NCBI RefSeq assembly: GCF_003048255.1
Contig: NZ_CP028487.1
Coordinates: 1,426,001 to 1,490,000 of the forward strand
Direction of reading: 5' to 3'
Length of the DNA stretch: 64,000 nucleotides
DNA from: Yersinia massiliensis
GTDB taxonomy: Bacteria; Pseudomonadota; Gammaproteobacteria; Enterobacterales; Enterobacteriaceae
Within the stretch, counting starts at the first letter, position 1; every line of letters starts with the position of its first letter. Both the position numbers and the translations under genes were made by a program. Under the pieces are notes generated by a model. It was not told the DNA's origin. It saw only the letters and a program-made list of their open reading frames with translations, and did no database searches. Shown here piece after piece: positions 1 to 8,029 of this stretch.

Positions 1-509
<509 letters not shown>

Positions 510-622
510 GATGCCCCTTATTGAAGAGAGTAAATGACAGGTTAGTGTATGCGGTTTCACTCAAGGAGGACGTTGGCAGGATCACAGAGTTAGGCAGTGA
601 TAGCCTGAATCAAGCCATGCCA

Positions 623-640
623 TGTCAATTAATAATGACA
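623..640 (+). promoter_or_regulatory. Candidate TyrR box upstream of ipdC
   Basis: TGTCAATTAATAATGACA is an 18-bp imperfect inverted repeat with the TGT-N12-ACA frame of TyrR boxes (consensus TGTAAA-N6-TTTACA). It lies about 95 bp upstream of the ipdC start codon. TyrR activates ipdC in Enterobacter, which makes the site plausible. Several non-core positions differ from consensus, so this stays a candidate. Confidence 0.4.
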
Positions 641-732
641 GCATTAGTTATTTAAATATTATGAAATATTAGATTTATTTATGATTAGCTTAATAATTAG
701 CACAGGTAAATCACTGTTCGATAGGAGTCATT

Positions 733-2391
733 ATGACGAGTCACTACACAGTGGCGGATTATTTACTGGATCGTTTAGCAGAGATTGGCATTCGGCATCT
801 CTTTGGTGTTCCTGGCGATTTTAACCTTCATTTTTTAGATCATGTGATCAGCCACCCGGTGATTAAGTGGGTTGGGTGTGCTAATGAATTGAATGCGGCA
901 TATGCCGCCGATGGCTATGCCCGAGTCATGCCTGCGGCAGCGTTGTTGACAACCTCGGGGGTCGGTGAACTGAGCGCTATCAATGGTATTGCAGGCAGTT
1001 TCACTGAATACCTTCCGGTGATTCATATTGTTGGCACCCCCACGCTGCGGTCGCAAAAAAACGGTGAATTACTGCATCACTCTTTAGGTGATGGTAACTT
1101 CAGCCATTTTTCCCATATGGCGAAAGAGGTGACTTGTGCGCAAGCCAACCTGACTGCTGATAATGCGGCCTATGAAATAGATCGTGTGTTAGGGGCGGCC
1201 TTATCGCAACGGCGGCCCGTTTACCTCTCGCTTCCCAGTGATGTTGCGCAGACGGACATCGCAATCTATCAAGGTACATTGGCCTTACCTCAACCCGTCT
1301 TATCACCGACAGCGTTACAGGCATTTATTAATGCGGCACGTGAAAAATTGCAATCAGCACATCGGGTGGCACTGCTGGCAGATTTTCTTGCTGACAGATT
1401 TGATATGCAGCTATCCCTGAATCGATGGCTAGCAGAGGTCAACTTGCCGCATTCGACGTTGCTGCTGGGTAAAGGGGTACTGGATGAAACGCATCCCCTG
1501 TTTATCGGGACTTATGCCGGTGCGGCCAGTGAGCCCCATGTTAAAGAATGCATTGAAAATGCCGACGTGCTCATCACTGTCGGGGTGTGTTTTGCCGACA
1601 TTATCACTGCTGGATTCAGCCAAAATATCAATCAGGATAATTGTATTAGTATCCAACCAGAGCAGGCCCGCATTGGACGAACATGTTTTAGCCAGATTCC
1701 GATGCGAGCCGCCATTGAAGCTTTGCACGAATTGTGCAAAACGTTGCAGGACGAATGGCAACAACCCGTCATTACGCGACCTGAGCGGGCGGAACCCAAA
1801 TCTGATGTTTTGGACCAACAAGCATTTTGGTATCACATCCAGCAGTTCTTACGACCAAATGATCTTGTCTTGACCGATTTAGGCACCTCCTGCTTTGGTG
1901 CAGGCACGCTGAACTTGCCTTCAGGCTGCACATATATGTCTCAGGCATTATGGGAGTCGATCGGATTTAGTTTACCGGCTGCCTATGGCGCGCAGTTGGC
2001 GCAACCTCAACGGCGGTTAATTTTGCTGGTGGGTGATGGTGCTGCTCAGCTCACGATTCAAGAGCTGGGATCAATGTTACGTGATGGGTTGAACCCCATT
2101 ATATTTCTACTGAACAACCAAGGCTACACGGTAGAGAGGGCCATTCATGGGCCACAACAACGTTATAACGATATTGCGACTTGGAATTGGACACAATTAC
2201 CGCTCGCATTGGGATTGGGTAAAGAATCCTTTACACACAGAGTGACTAAGGTTCAGCAATTGCAGCAAGTGCTCGCTCAGATTGAAAAACCGCAAAAGCT
2301 GACGTTTATTGAGGTGGTACTGCCCCCCATGGATATACCTGAATTATTAATGCATGTGACTAAATCTATTCAGAGACGGAATGTGGCCTGA
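733..2391 (+). CDS. ipdC: Indolepyruvate/phenylpyruvate decarboxylase (ThDP enzyme)
   Basis: This 552-residue protein has the exact length of Enterobacter IpdC and aligns throughout (VADYLLDRL, HLFGVPGDFNLHFLDHV, CANELNAAYAADGYAR). It decarboxylates indole-3-pyruvate to indole-3-acetaldehyde, the committed step of the indolepyruvate route to auxin, and usually also accepts phenylpyruvate. The ThDP-activating Glu lies in CANELN near residue 52. The Mg-ThDP motif GDG...NN is seen in VGDGAAQLTIQE...FLLNNQGYT in the C-terminal third. A possible TyrR box lies upstream. The 3' end overlaps the convergent LysR gene by 26 bp. A pyruvate decarboxylase is the main alternative, but the length and N-terminus favour IpdC. 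Confidence 0.87.
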   Translation: MTSHYTVADYLLDRLAEIGIRHLFGVPGDFNLHFLDHVISHPVIKWVGCANELNAAYAADGYARVMPAAALLTTSGVGELSAINGIAGSFTEYLPVIHIVGTPTLRSQKNGELLHHSLGDGNFSHFSHMAKEVTCAQANLTADNAAYEIDRVLGAALSQRRPVYLSLPSDVAQTDIAIYQGTLALPQPVLSPTALQAFINAAREKLQSAHRVALLADFLADRFDMQLSLNRWLAEVNLPHSTLLLGKGVLDETHPLFIGTYAGAASEPHVKECIENADVLITVGVCFADIITAGFSQNINQDNCISIQPEQARIGRTCFSQIPMRAAIEALHELCKTLQDEWQQPVITRPERAEPKSDVLDQQAFWYHIQQFLRPNDLVLTDLGTSCFGAGTLNLPSGCTYMSQALWESIGFSLPAAYGAQLAQPQRRLILLVGDGAAQLTIQELGSMLRDGLNPIIFLLNNQGYTVERAIHGPQQRYNDIATWNWTQLPLALGLGKESFTHRVTKVQQLQQVLAQIEKPQKLTFIEVVLPPMDIPELLMHVTKSIQRRNVA

Positions 2392-3250
2392 TCTCATCGG
2401 CCAATTGATCCAGTAACCAATAGCCTGCCGGCCCTGGTGGGCTTTTTTTCGACCAAACAGCGTCAATAGACACCATTTTTGGCCACCCCATTGTCGGTAA
2501 TGCGACCAATTTGCGGTGACTGTATTGATCCACCAGCCAGCGCGGCAAAATCGCCCAACCGAAACCTTGCTCAGCCATCTCTAGCAACATCAAATAGCTC
2601 GGCGCAGACCACATCAATCCTTGTGGCTGGTTACGTTCAGTTCGGTTGTAGGTGTTGAGACAGAGCTGGCGAGTCGTCGCCAACTGCTCAGGGTAAACGT
2701 GGGGCAGTTTTGCCAGCGGATGATCGGCCTGAACAAATATGGCCATTTCTGTTTGTGCGAATAAGCGGCGAGCGGCAATATCCGGTGGATAGCTGCTTTG
2801 CACCTCCACGACACCAATGTGCGCGCGCCGGAGTTGAATGAGGTCAATGACATCAGCCTCTTCGGCAATCAGGCACTCAAATTCGATATCAGGGTAGCGC
2901 TGTTCAAAGCGGCGCAGCAAATCTTCATGGTATGTGGGTTGATAAGTGTCAGAAAGCACAAAGGTCAGCCGTGTTTCAACCTGACCCGCTAAGCGTATTG
3001 ACAGTGAATCCAAGCGTTCGCTTGCGGCCAGAATTTCTTGCACGTGAGACAATACACGGCGGCCATGGTCAGTCAACACGGGTTGACGTGCCTGCCGGTC
3101 AAATAAGGTTAATCCCAAATCCGCTTCCAGATTGGCGATAGCCGTGCTGATGGTCGATTGGCTTTTACGTAGCTTTCGTGCCGCAGCCGAGAACGAACCC
3201 AGTGCAGCCGCTTCGACAAATGCCACCAATGCTTCGGGAGAATAATGCAT
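2366..3250 (-). CDS. LysR-family transcriptional regulator
   Basis: A 294-residue protein of standard LysR length. The N-terminal winged helix-turn-helix is clear (EAAALGSFSAAARKLRKSQSTISTAIANLEADLGLTLFDR, about residues 12-50), followed by a substrate-binding domain ending near residue 290. It is divergent from the PACE efflux gene, with 101 bp between the start codons, and convergent with ipdC. In Acinetobacter the LysR protein AceR activates the PACE transporter gene aceI, so this regulator may control the PACE gene; that link is inference. The effector is unknown. Confidence 0.85.
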   Translation of the reverse strand: MHYSPEALVAFVEAAALGSFSAAARKLRKSQSTISTAIANLEADLGLTLFDRQARQPVLTDHGRRVLSHVQEILAASERLDSLSIRLAGQVETRLTFVLSDTYQPTYHEDLLRRFEQRYPDIEFECLIAEEADVIDLIQLRRAHIGVVEVQSSYPPDIAARRLFAQTEMAIFVQADHPLAKLPHVYPEQLATTRQLCLNTYNRTERNQPQGLMWSAPSYLMLLEMAEQGFGWAILPRWLVDQYSHRKLVALPTMGWPKMVSIDAVWSKKSPPGPAGYWLLDQLADEIRPHSVSE

Positions 3251-3351
3251 AAACTATCTACTTTATCGATGGTTCCTATTTTTAATCTATCCCAATAAAC
3301 GATGATAATCACGTCCAACAATCAAGTATGGGTTAATTAAATAGGTGTTTT

Positions 3352-3834
3352 ATGCAAGTACATCGCAAATCTCTTTTTGAGCGTGTCATTCACGCAGTAG
3401 GCTTTGAAGTCATTGCTGTCGCGATTTGTGCGCCAGTGGGAGCATGGTTACTCGATCGTTCAATACTGCAAATGGGGACGTTAACGATCATTCTGTCTTC
3501 CGTGGCAATGCTGTGGAACATTATCTACAACAGTCTGTTTGACGCTTTGTGGCCGGTCAGTCGGGTGGCGAAGACCCTGCGCGTGCGGATATTCCACGCG
3601 TTGGGCTTTGAAGGCGGTTTTATCCTGATTGGTTTACCGATAGCTGCTTATGTACTCGGTGTTTCGCTGTTACAAGCATTTCTGTTGGAGATTGGATTCT
3701 TCCTGTTCTTCCTGCCCTATACCATTTGTTACAACTGGGCCTATGACAGTTTACGGATGAGAATTATCCGTTCTCGCCAATCTGTAATGTTGGCACCGGC
3801 GTCAGAAAAAGGGCTGGATTCACGCGAGCAATAA
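3352..3834 (+). CDS. PACE-family multidrug efflux transporter
   Basis: A 160-residue membrane protein made of two bacterial transmembrane pair domains. It has all four PACE motifs: RVIHAVGFE near residue 11, WNIIYNSLFDALWP near 55, RIFHALGFE near 80 and YTICYNWAYDSLR near 125. Four hydrophobic helices are visible. The family founder AceI exports chlorhexidine and other biocides or amines using the proton gradient; the conserved Glu of the first FE motif is present. A LysR gene is divergent from it. A terminator hairpin follows. The family call is strong; the substrate is unknown. Confidence 0.88.
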   Translation: MQVHRKSLFERVIHAVGFEVIAVAICAPVGAWLLDRSILQMGTLTIILSSVAMLWNIIYNSLFDALWPVSRVAKTLRVRIFHALGFEGGFILIGLPIAAYVLGVSLLQAFLLEIGFFLFFLPYTICYNWAYDSLRMRIIRSRQSVMLAPASEKGLDSREQ

Positions 3835-3849
3835 TCGTCATTTTTTCCC

Positions 3850-3887
3850 TTCAGCAGCGGTATTTTGCCGTTGCTGAAACGTTTTTA
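3850..3887 (+). terminator. Rho-independent terminator after the PACE gene
   Basis: An 11-bp stem (TTCAGCAGCGG with CCGTTGCTGAA, one G-T pair) with a 7-nt loop is followed by ACGTTTTTA. It sits 15 bp past the PACE stop codon. Confidence 0.8.
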
Positions 3888-4002
3888 TGTGATCTTCATC
3901 GCAAAGCGAAATGGTTTACAGCATTGAGATTGTTGTTTCTCCAACCTGATTTTACAGTGAGCGTAGACGAAGTTAAGCATCCCTGTAACGGAGAAGTTTC
4001 TG

Positions 4003-4974
4003 ATGACGAGCTATGCCCTAGTGGGTGACGTTGGCGGCACTAATGCCCGTTTGGCGCTTTGCGCTGTGGCGACGGGTGAAATATCACAAGCAAAAACATA
4101 TTCAGGGCTGGAATACGGCAGTTTAGAAGATGTTATTAGGCAATATTTGTCAGAGCATTCTGTGACGATAACGGATGCTTGTATTGCTATCGCCTGCCCA
4201 ATTACGGGCGATTGGGTCGCGATGACCAATCATACATGGGCATTTTCGATTGCCGCGATGAAGCAAAGCTTGGGCCTGAATCATCTCGAAGTGATCAATG
4301 ATTTTACGGCGGTGTCGATGGCGATCCCCGTGTTATCCGAACAAGATGTGCTGCAATTTGGCGGCTCAGTACCACAAGAAGGTAAACCGGTTGCGGTCTA
4401 CGGCGCAGGGACTGGCTTGGGTGTCGCGCATTTAATCAATGTTGATGGCCGCTGGATTAGCTTGCCGAGTGAGGGGGGGCATGTTGATTTTGCGCCAAAT
4501 AGCGAAGAAGAAGACCGTATTCTGGCGGTATTGCGCCAAGAATTAGGCCACGTTTCGGCCGAACGTGTACTGTCTGGGCCAGGGTTAGTCAACTTATACC
4601 GTGCTATCGTGATTTCAGATGCGCGCCTGCCGGAAAATCTAGCCCCGAAAGATGTCACTGAAAGAGCACTTGCTGATAGCTGTACTGACTGTCGCCGCGC
4701 ATTATCGCTGTTTTGCGTCATCATGGGGCGGTTCGGTGGCAATCTAGCGTTAAATCTCAGTACTTTTGGCGGTGTTTATATTGCAGGCGGCATTGTGCCG
4801 CGCTTTATGGAGTTCTTCAAAGCCTCCGGTTTTCGTGGTGCATTTGAAGACAAAGGCCGTTTCAAGGACTTTTTGCACGATATTCCGGTATACATGATTA
4901 CCCATCAGCAGCCGGGGTTGTTGGGGGCGGGGGCGTTTTTGCGTCAAACTTTAGGCCATACCCTTCGTCCTTGA
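4003..4974 (+). CDS. glk: Glucokinase
   Basis: A 323-residue cytoplasmic glucokinase of the GlcK/Glk type (E. coli Glk is 321). It phosphorylates glucose with ATP to glucose 6-phosphate. The N-terminal phosphate-binding motif [12 protein letters not shown] (residues 8-19), the catalytic segment [12 protein letters not shown] near residue 97, and [11 protein letters not shown] near 131 are present. In E. coli glk also lies near ypdAB and alaC, which supports local synteny. A RBS-like GGAG precedes the ATG (TAACGGAGAAGTTTCTG). A terminator follows at 5033. Confidence 0.95.
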   Translation: MTSYALVGDVGGTNARLALCAVATGEISQAKTYSGLEYGSLEDVIRQYLSEHSVTITDACIAIACPITGDWVAMTNHTWAFSIAAMKQSLGLNHLEVINDFTAVSMAIPVLSEQDVLQFGGSVPQEGKPVAVYGAGTGLGVAHLINVDGRWISLPSEGGHVDFAPNSEEEDRILAVLRQELGHVSAERVLSGPGLVNLYRAIVISDARLPENLAPKDVTERALADSCTDCRRALSLFCVIMGRFGGNLALNLSTFGGVYIAGGIVPRFMEFFKASGFRGAFEDKGRFKDFLHDIPVYMITHQQPGLLGAGAFLRQTLGHTLRP

Positions 4975-4999
4975 AGCCACAGGGTTGTTAGCTGCGCGC

Positions 5000-5023
5000 T
5001 CTCTCCGCAATGGGCACTTTGTC
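5000..5023 (+). repeat. Short copy of an intergenic repeat shared with 32341-32364
   Basis: The 24-bp stretch starting TCTCTCCGCAATGGGCAC matches the stretch at 32341-32364 (TCTCTCCGCAATGGCCAC) with two differences. Both copies are intergenic. The copy here lacks the folded 5' element present at 32254-32339. Confidence 0.5.
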
Positions 5024-5032
5024 AGCTATCTC

Positions 5033-5057
5033 AAGCAGAGCCTAAGCTCTGCTTTTC
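5033..5057 (+). terminator. Rho-independent terminator after glk
   Basis: An AGCAGAG stem pairs with CTCTGCT around a CCTAAG loop and runs into TTTTCT. It ends glk transcription just before the higBA promoter. Confidence 0.75.
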
Positions 5058-5069
5058 TCTGCCCCTAAC

Positions 5070-5100
5070 TTAAACTATACTCAACTTGCGCATAGTTTAA
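5070..5100 (+). promoter_or_regulatory. Inverted-repeat operator and promoter of higBA
   Basis: TTAAACTAT (5070-5078) and ATAGTTTAA (5092-5100) are perfect 9-bp arms 13 bp apart. A TATACT -10-like hexamer (5076-5081) overlaps the left arm. Location directly before the toxin-antitoxin pair suggests a HigA autoregulatory operator; this is inference from position and symmetry. Confidence 0.6.
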
Positions 5101-5139
5101 TAAAACGTCATGGATAGACGAGGGAAAAGGATGGATGCT

Positions 5140-5463
5140 GTATTTATTGAATTGCCACCATTTGAACGCGTTAGATTAGATTACTTATCAGACGATGATT
5201 ATCGAACCTTGCAGACTGCATTAATGAATAACCCAACGGTTGGAGATGTTATTCAACAAACTGGCGGTTTGCGCAAAATGCGATTCAGTGAGGCGAAAAC
5301 AGGGAAGGGCAAGCGTAGTGGTGTCAGAGTCATTTATTATTGGTGGGTCGAGCGTTTTCAATTTTTGCTCTTCACCATTTATAGCAAAGGTGAGATGTCT
5401 GACTTAACCCATTCGCAGCGGAAAATACTGAGTAATCTTCTTAAGTCCCGTAAATCTGAATGA
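5140..5463 (+). CDS. higB: Type II toxin, HigB2/RelE-type mRNA interferase
   Basis: A 107-residue RelE-superfamily toxin closely resembling Vibrio cholerae HigB2: MDAVFIELPPFERVRLDYLSDDDY, GDVIQQTGGLRKMRFS, GKGKRSGVRVIYYWW and FTIYSKGEMSDLTHSQR. These proteins cleave mRNA in the ribosomal A site. The ATG at 5140 is preferred over an in-frame ATG at 5110, because it follows AGGGAAAAGG and matches the family N-terminus. It is followed 18 bp later by its antitoxin. The toxin-first order is typical of hig loci. The basic GKGKR loop is intact. Confidence 0.88.
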   Translation, partial: VFIELPPFERVRLDYLSDDDYRTLQTALMNNPTVGDVIQQTGGLRKMRFSEAKTGKGKRSGVRVIYYWWVERFQFLLFTIYSKGEMSDLTHSQRKILSNLLKSRKSE

Positions 5464-5481
5464 TATATATCGAGGTAACTG

Positions 5482-5802
5482 ATGAAAAAAAGAGATTTAT
5501 TTTCAGAATTGGTTGAGGGAATGGAAGCGTGGGGAGAGGCAAATACGGGAAAGAAGACACTGAAAACCCACAAAGTCTCGACTGAGAATACCGTGACCCT
5601 GACGTCAGAAGAATTACGGCACATCCGTGAAACACTGAATATTTCGCAGGCGCTATTTGCGCATTACTTGCAGGCGGGTATTGCAACTTACCAGAATTGG
5701 GAGCAAGGCCGAGCCAAACCCAATAAGCAGGCTATCTTACTGATTAAAATGGTACAAAAAGATCCCCATACACTGCATACGCTCGCTGAACTGTACGAAT
5801 GA
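5482..5802 (+). CDS. higA: HigA2-type antitoxin, XRE family
   Basis: A 106-residue protein with a disordered N-terminus (MKKRDLFSELVEGMEAWGE) like HigA2, and a C-terminal helix-turn-helix (LTSEELRHIRETLNISQALFAHYLQAGIATYQNWEQGRAKP, about residues 38-80). It should bind and neutralise the upstream toxin and repress the operon through the inverted repeat at 5070-5100. RBS-like GAGG precedes the ATG. The pair sits between glk and yhjX, where E. coli has fry and ypd genes, so it looks like an insertion. Confidence 0.87.
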   Translation: MKKRDLFSELVEGMEAWGEANTGKKTLKTHKVSTENTVTLTSEELRHIRETLNISQALFAHYLQAGIATYQNWEQGRAKPNKQAILLIKMVQKDPHTLHTLAELYE

Positions 5803-5827
5803 TGGGGCATCGTTTATACGTTAACTA

Positions 5828-7072
5828 TCACGCATGGCTACTGGCAGTTGCACCGGTAGGCGTGGATACCGTGTTATCTGCGTCAGCAACGGCACCTTTC
5901 GGTGGCTTGATAATGAGCGTTAACAGCAAGGAAACCACAGATAACACCGCGATAACGATAAAGGTGGCGTGATATCCCCCCAAACGCGCGGCAATAAATG
6001 AACCTGCCAGTGCACCCAATCCAAAGCCCTGATAGATAACACCGTAGTTTTTACTGTGATTTTTCAGACCAAAGAAATCGCCGACGATAGCAGGGAACAC
6101 GGTGATATTGCCGCCGAAGCAAAAAGCAATTGCCCCCACACACAAGAAGAACAGTGCGTGAGTGAGTGGCGCAAAAGTCAGGACGCAAACGGCTAGGGTC
6201 GTCACCAGTAAAGTGAAGCTAATCACGCGCAGACGGCCCACTTTATCGGAGAGCGCCCCTAAGATGATGCGTCCGGCAGTGTTAAATATGGCGATGGCTG
6301 ACACGGTATTTGCTGCGGTAGCCAAGTCCATTCCTGCCAACTGCACACCTAAATCTTTCACGATGCCAATCAGGTATAGGCCACTCATACATGCGGTGAA
6401 GAAGATAATAAACAGGAAATATGACTCTTTGACCGCTAACATCTCGCCCACGCTAAAATCACGTCCTGCATTCACGGCAGGTTGATGATTGGCGACTTGC
6501 GGCGCAGCCACTTTTTCCCGCAACAGGAAAGAACCGGCTCCGACCAAAACCATCACAATAATGCCCCAATAGAAGAACGCTAATGAGACACCTTGGTTGG
6601 CAATCAGGCTGGCATTTACATATTTGAACAGTAAACTACCGGTGCCAAATGCCCCAACAGAAATACCTGAAATCAGCCCCTTACGTTCAGGGAACCACTT
6701 AATCAGATTGGACAGTGTGGTGATGTAGGCAGTGCCATCAGCAAAGCCGACCACCATCCCCGCCAGTAGATAAATCATGCCCAGAGAGGTCGCAAAGGAA
6801 CTGGCAATCAGCCCCAAACCGAGGATAACGCCGGAAATCAGCGTCAGTTTGCGAATACCAATACGTTCTTGTAGGCGGCCGGCAAAAAGCGTCGCGATAG
6901 CAAGCGAGAAACTGGTAATAGAAAATGTGGTCGCCACTGCGCCCAGTGACCAACTGAATTTTTCCCCTAATGGCTGATTAAACAAGCTCCAAGTATAGAT
7001 AGTGCCTAACCCCATCTGAACGATGATGGTTCCTACAACAATTAGCCAACGATTTACCGGTTTACTGCGCAT
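5828..7072 (-). CDS. yhjX: Pyruvate-type MFS transporter YhjX
   Basis: A 414-residue major facilitator protein with about 12 hydrophobic helices, aligning along its length with E. coli YhjX (GLGTIYTWSLFNQPL, LSNLIKWFPERKGLISG, FFTACMSGLYLIGIVKDLG, GGNITVFPAIVGDFFGLKNHSKNYGVIYQGFG). It belongs to the oxalate/formate antiporter group. In E. coli YhjX is a pyruvate/H+ symporter and the main target of the YpdA/YpdB system. The ATG at 7072 is chosen because AAGGAG lies 6 bp upstream; a longer start at 7093 lacks this. A YpdB-type direct repeat is 180 bp upstream. Here yhjX is directly downstream of ypdB; in E. coli they are far apart. Confidence 0.9.
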   Translation of the reverse strand: MRSKPVNRWLIVVGTIIVQMGLGTIYTWSLFNQPLGEKFSWSLGAVATTFSITSFSLAIATLFAGRLQERIGIRKLTLISGVILGLGLIASSFATSLGMIYLLAGMVVGFADGTAYITTLSNLIKWFPERKGLISGISVGAFGTGSLLFKYVNASLIANQGVSLAFFYWGIIVMVLVGAGSFLLREKVAAPQVANHQPAVNAGRDFSVGEMLAVKESYFLFIIFFTACMSGLYLIGIVKDLGVQLAGMDLATAANTVSAIAIFNTAGRIILGALSDKVGRLRVISFTLLVTTLAVCVLTFAPLTHALFFLCVGAIAFCFGGNITVFPAIVGDFFGLKNHSKNYGVIYQGFGLGALAGSFIAARLGGYHATFIVIAVLSVVSLLLTLIIKPPKGAVADADNTVSTPTGATASSHA

Positions 7073-7214
7073 GCCGGACTCCTTAAACATCAATGCAATG
7101 AGGCCCGAATATGGCGATTGAGAGAAATCAATTGCGTCGGAAGCCTAAAAATTACGCGCTGATGGGGCACCGAAAATCTTGGGTAGAGGTGCTATCAGCC
7201 CGCCGAATGAAACC

Positions 7215-7220
7215 AGTATA
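7215..7220 (-). promoter_or_regulatory. Candidate -10 of the yhjX promoter
   Basis: On the minus strand TATACT lies 33 bp downstream of the YpdB direct repeat and has no good -35 hexamer, as expected of an activator-dependent promoter. It is enclosed in a GCCCGCC...GGCGGGC inverted repeat, which may also act as a weak terminator for ypdB. The predicted start point is near 7208. Confidence 0.5.
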
Positions 7221-7253
7221 CTGGCGGGCTAATCGCAAGAGATCGAAAGGGGA

Positions 7254-7284
7254 ATGAGCTGCACTCCACGTGGAATGAAATGCA
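7254..7284 (-). promoter_or_regulatory. YpdB-binding direct repeat upstream of yhjX
   Basis: On the minus strand TGCATTTCAT, 11 bp of spacer and TGCAGCTCAT form a tandem repeat. The E. coli YpdB site in front of yhjX, as I recall it, is two GGCATTTCAT units separated by 11 bp, so both unit sequence and spacing match. The first unit begins 2 bp after the ypdB stop codon, and the second ends near -46 relative to the predicted start point. Degenerate base in the second unit: CATTTC to CAGCTC. Confidence 0.75.
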
Positions 7285-7285
7285 T

Positions 7286-8026
7286 TTAAAGACGCATCAG
7301 TTGCCTGAATTCTTTTATCTTGCTACGGCTGACGGGGACTTCGAAATCCAAATCGCTGAGCCGCAGAATGTAAGTGTTATTAAACCAAGGCACAATTTCA
7401 CGGATTTTGGCTAAGTTCACGCAATAGGAGCGATGGCAGCGGAAAAAATACTCCTCCGGCAAGCGGCTACAAAACTCGGTGATATTCATCGGCATGATGA
7501 ACTCTTCGCGGCGGGTATAGACCAGCGTGACCTTTTCTTGCGCCGCTGCATAGTAGATATCATTGATGTCAGTGACGATGATGCGCTCATCTTTCATCAG
7601 ATTGATAGTGTGCGCCGCAGCACGGGGGTTAGGGCTACTGATGTGCTCTTTATTTTGACGATCGCGCTTATACAGTGCCTCCAGCTTTTGCAGCATGGTG
7701 ACAATGCGTGACTCGTGATAAGGCTTCAAAATATAGTCGAATGCTTCAATCTCAAAAGCCTCAACCGCATGCTCTTTATAGGCGGTGATAAAGATAATAT
7801 AAGGTTTATGGCTAAATTTACTGATGTTTTGGGCCAGTAATACGCCATCTAGCGACGGAATATTAATATCAAGAAAGATGGCATCGACCTGATGATTTTG
7901 CAGGTATTTCAGTACATCTAACCCATCATCGAAGGTCGCTTCAATGCTGATATTACTGTGCTGGTGGATAAGGTAACTCAACTCTTCTTGAGCCAGAAAT
8001 TCATCTTCCACAATGATTGCTTTCAC
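7286..8026 (-). CDS. ypdB: LytTR response regulator YpdB
   Basis: A 246-residue regulator nearly matching E. coli YpdB: MKAIIVEDEFLAQEELSYLI, the phospho-acceptor Asp in DAIFLDINIPSLDG near residue 53, and a C-terminal LytTR DNA-binding domain (INLMKDERIIVTDINDIYYAAAQEKVTLVYT... SRSKIKEFRQLMRL). It is activated by YpdA when extracellular pyruvate is available and turns on yhjX. The gene begins 3 bp after the ypdA stop, so the pair is cotranscribed. The YpdB site lies immediately downstream, at the yhjX promoter. Confidence 0.94.
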   Translation of the reverse strand: MKAIIVEDEFLAQEELSYLIHQHSNISIEATFDDGLDVLKYLQNHQVDAIFLDINIPSLDGVLLAQNISKFSHKPYIIFITAYKEHAVEAFEIEAFDYILKPYHESRIVTMLQKLEALYKRDRQNKEHISSPNPRAAAHTINLMKDERIIVTDINDIYYAAAQEKVTLVYTRREEFIMPMNITEFCSRLPEEYFFRCHRSYCVNLAKIREIVPWFNNTYILRLSDLDFEVPVSRSKIKEFRQLMRL

Positions 8027-8029
8027 CGG

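Noticed and set aside
1429..1836. 135-codon minus-strand frame inside ipdC
   Set aside because: Antisense to a well-conserved enzyme, with no independent similarity.
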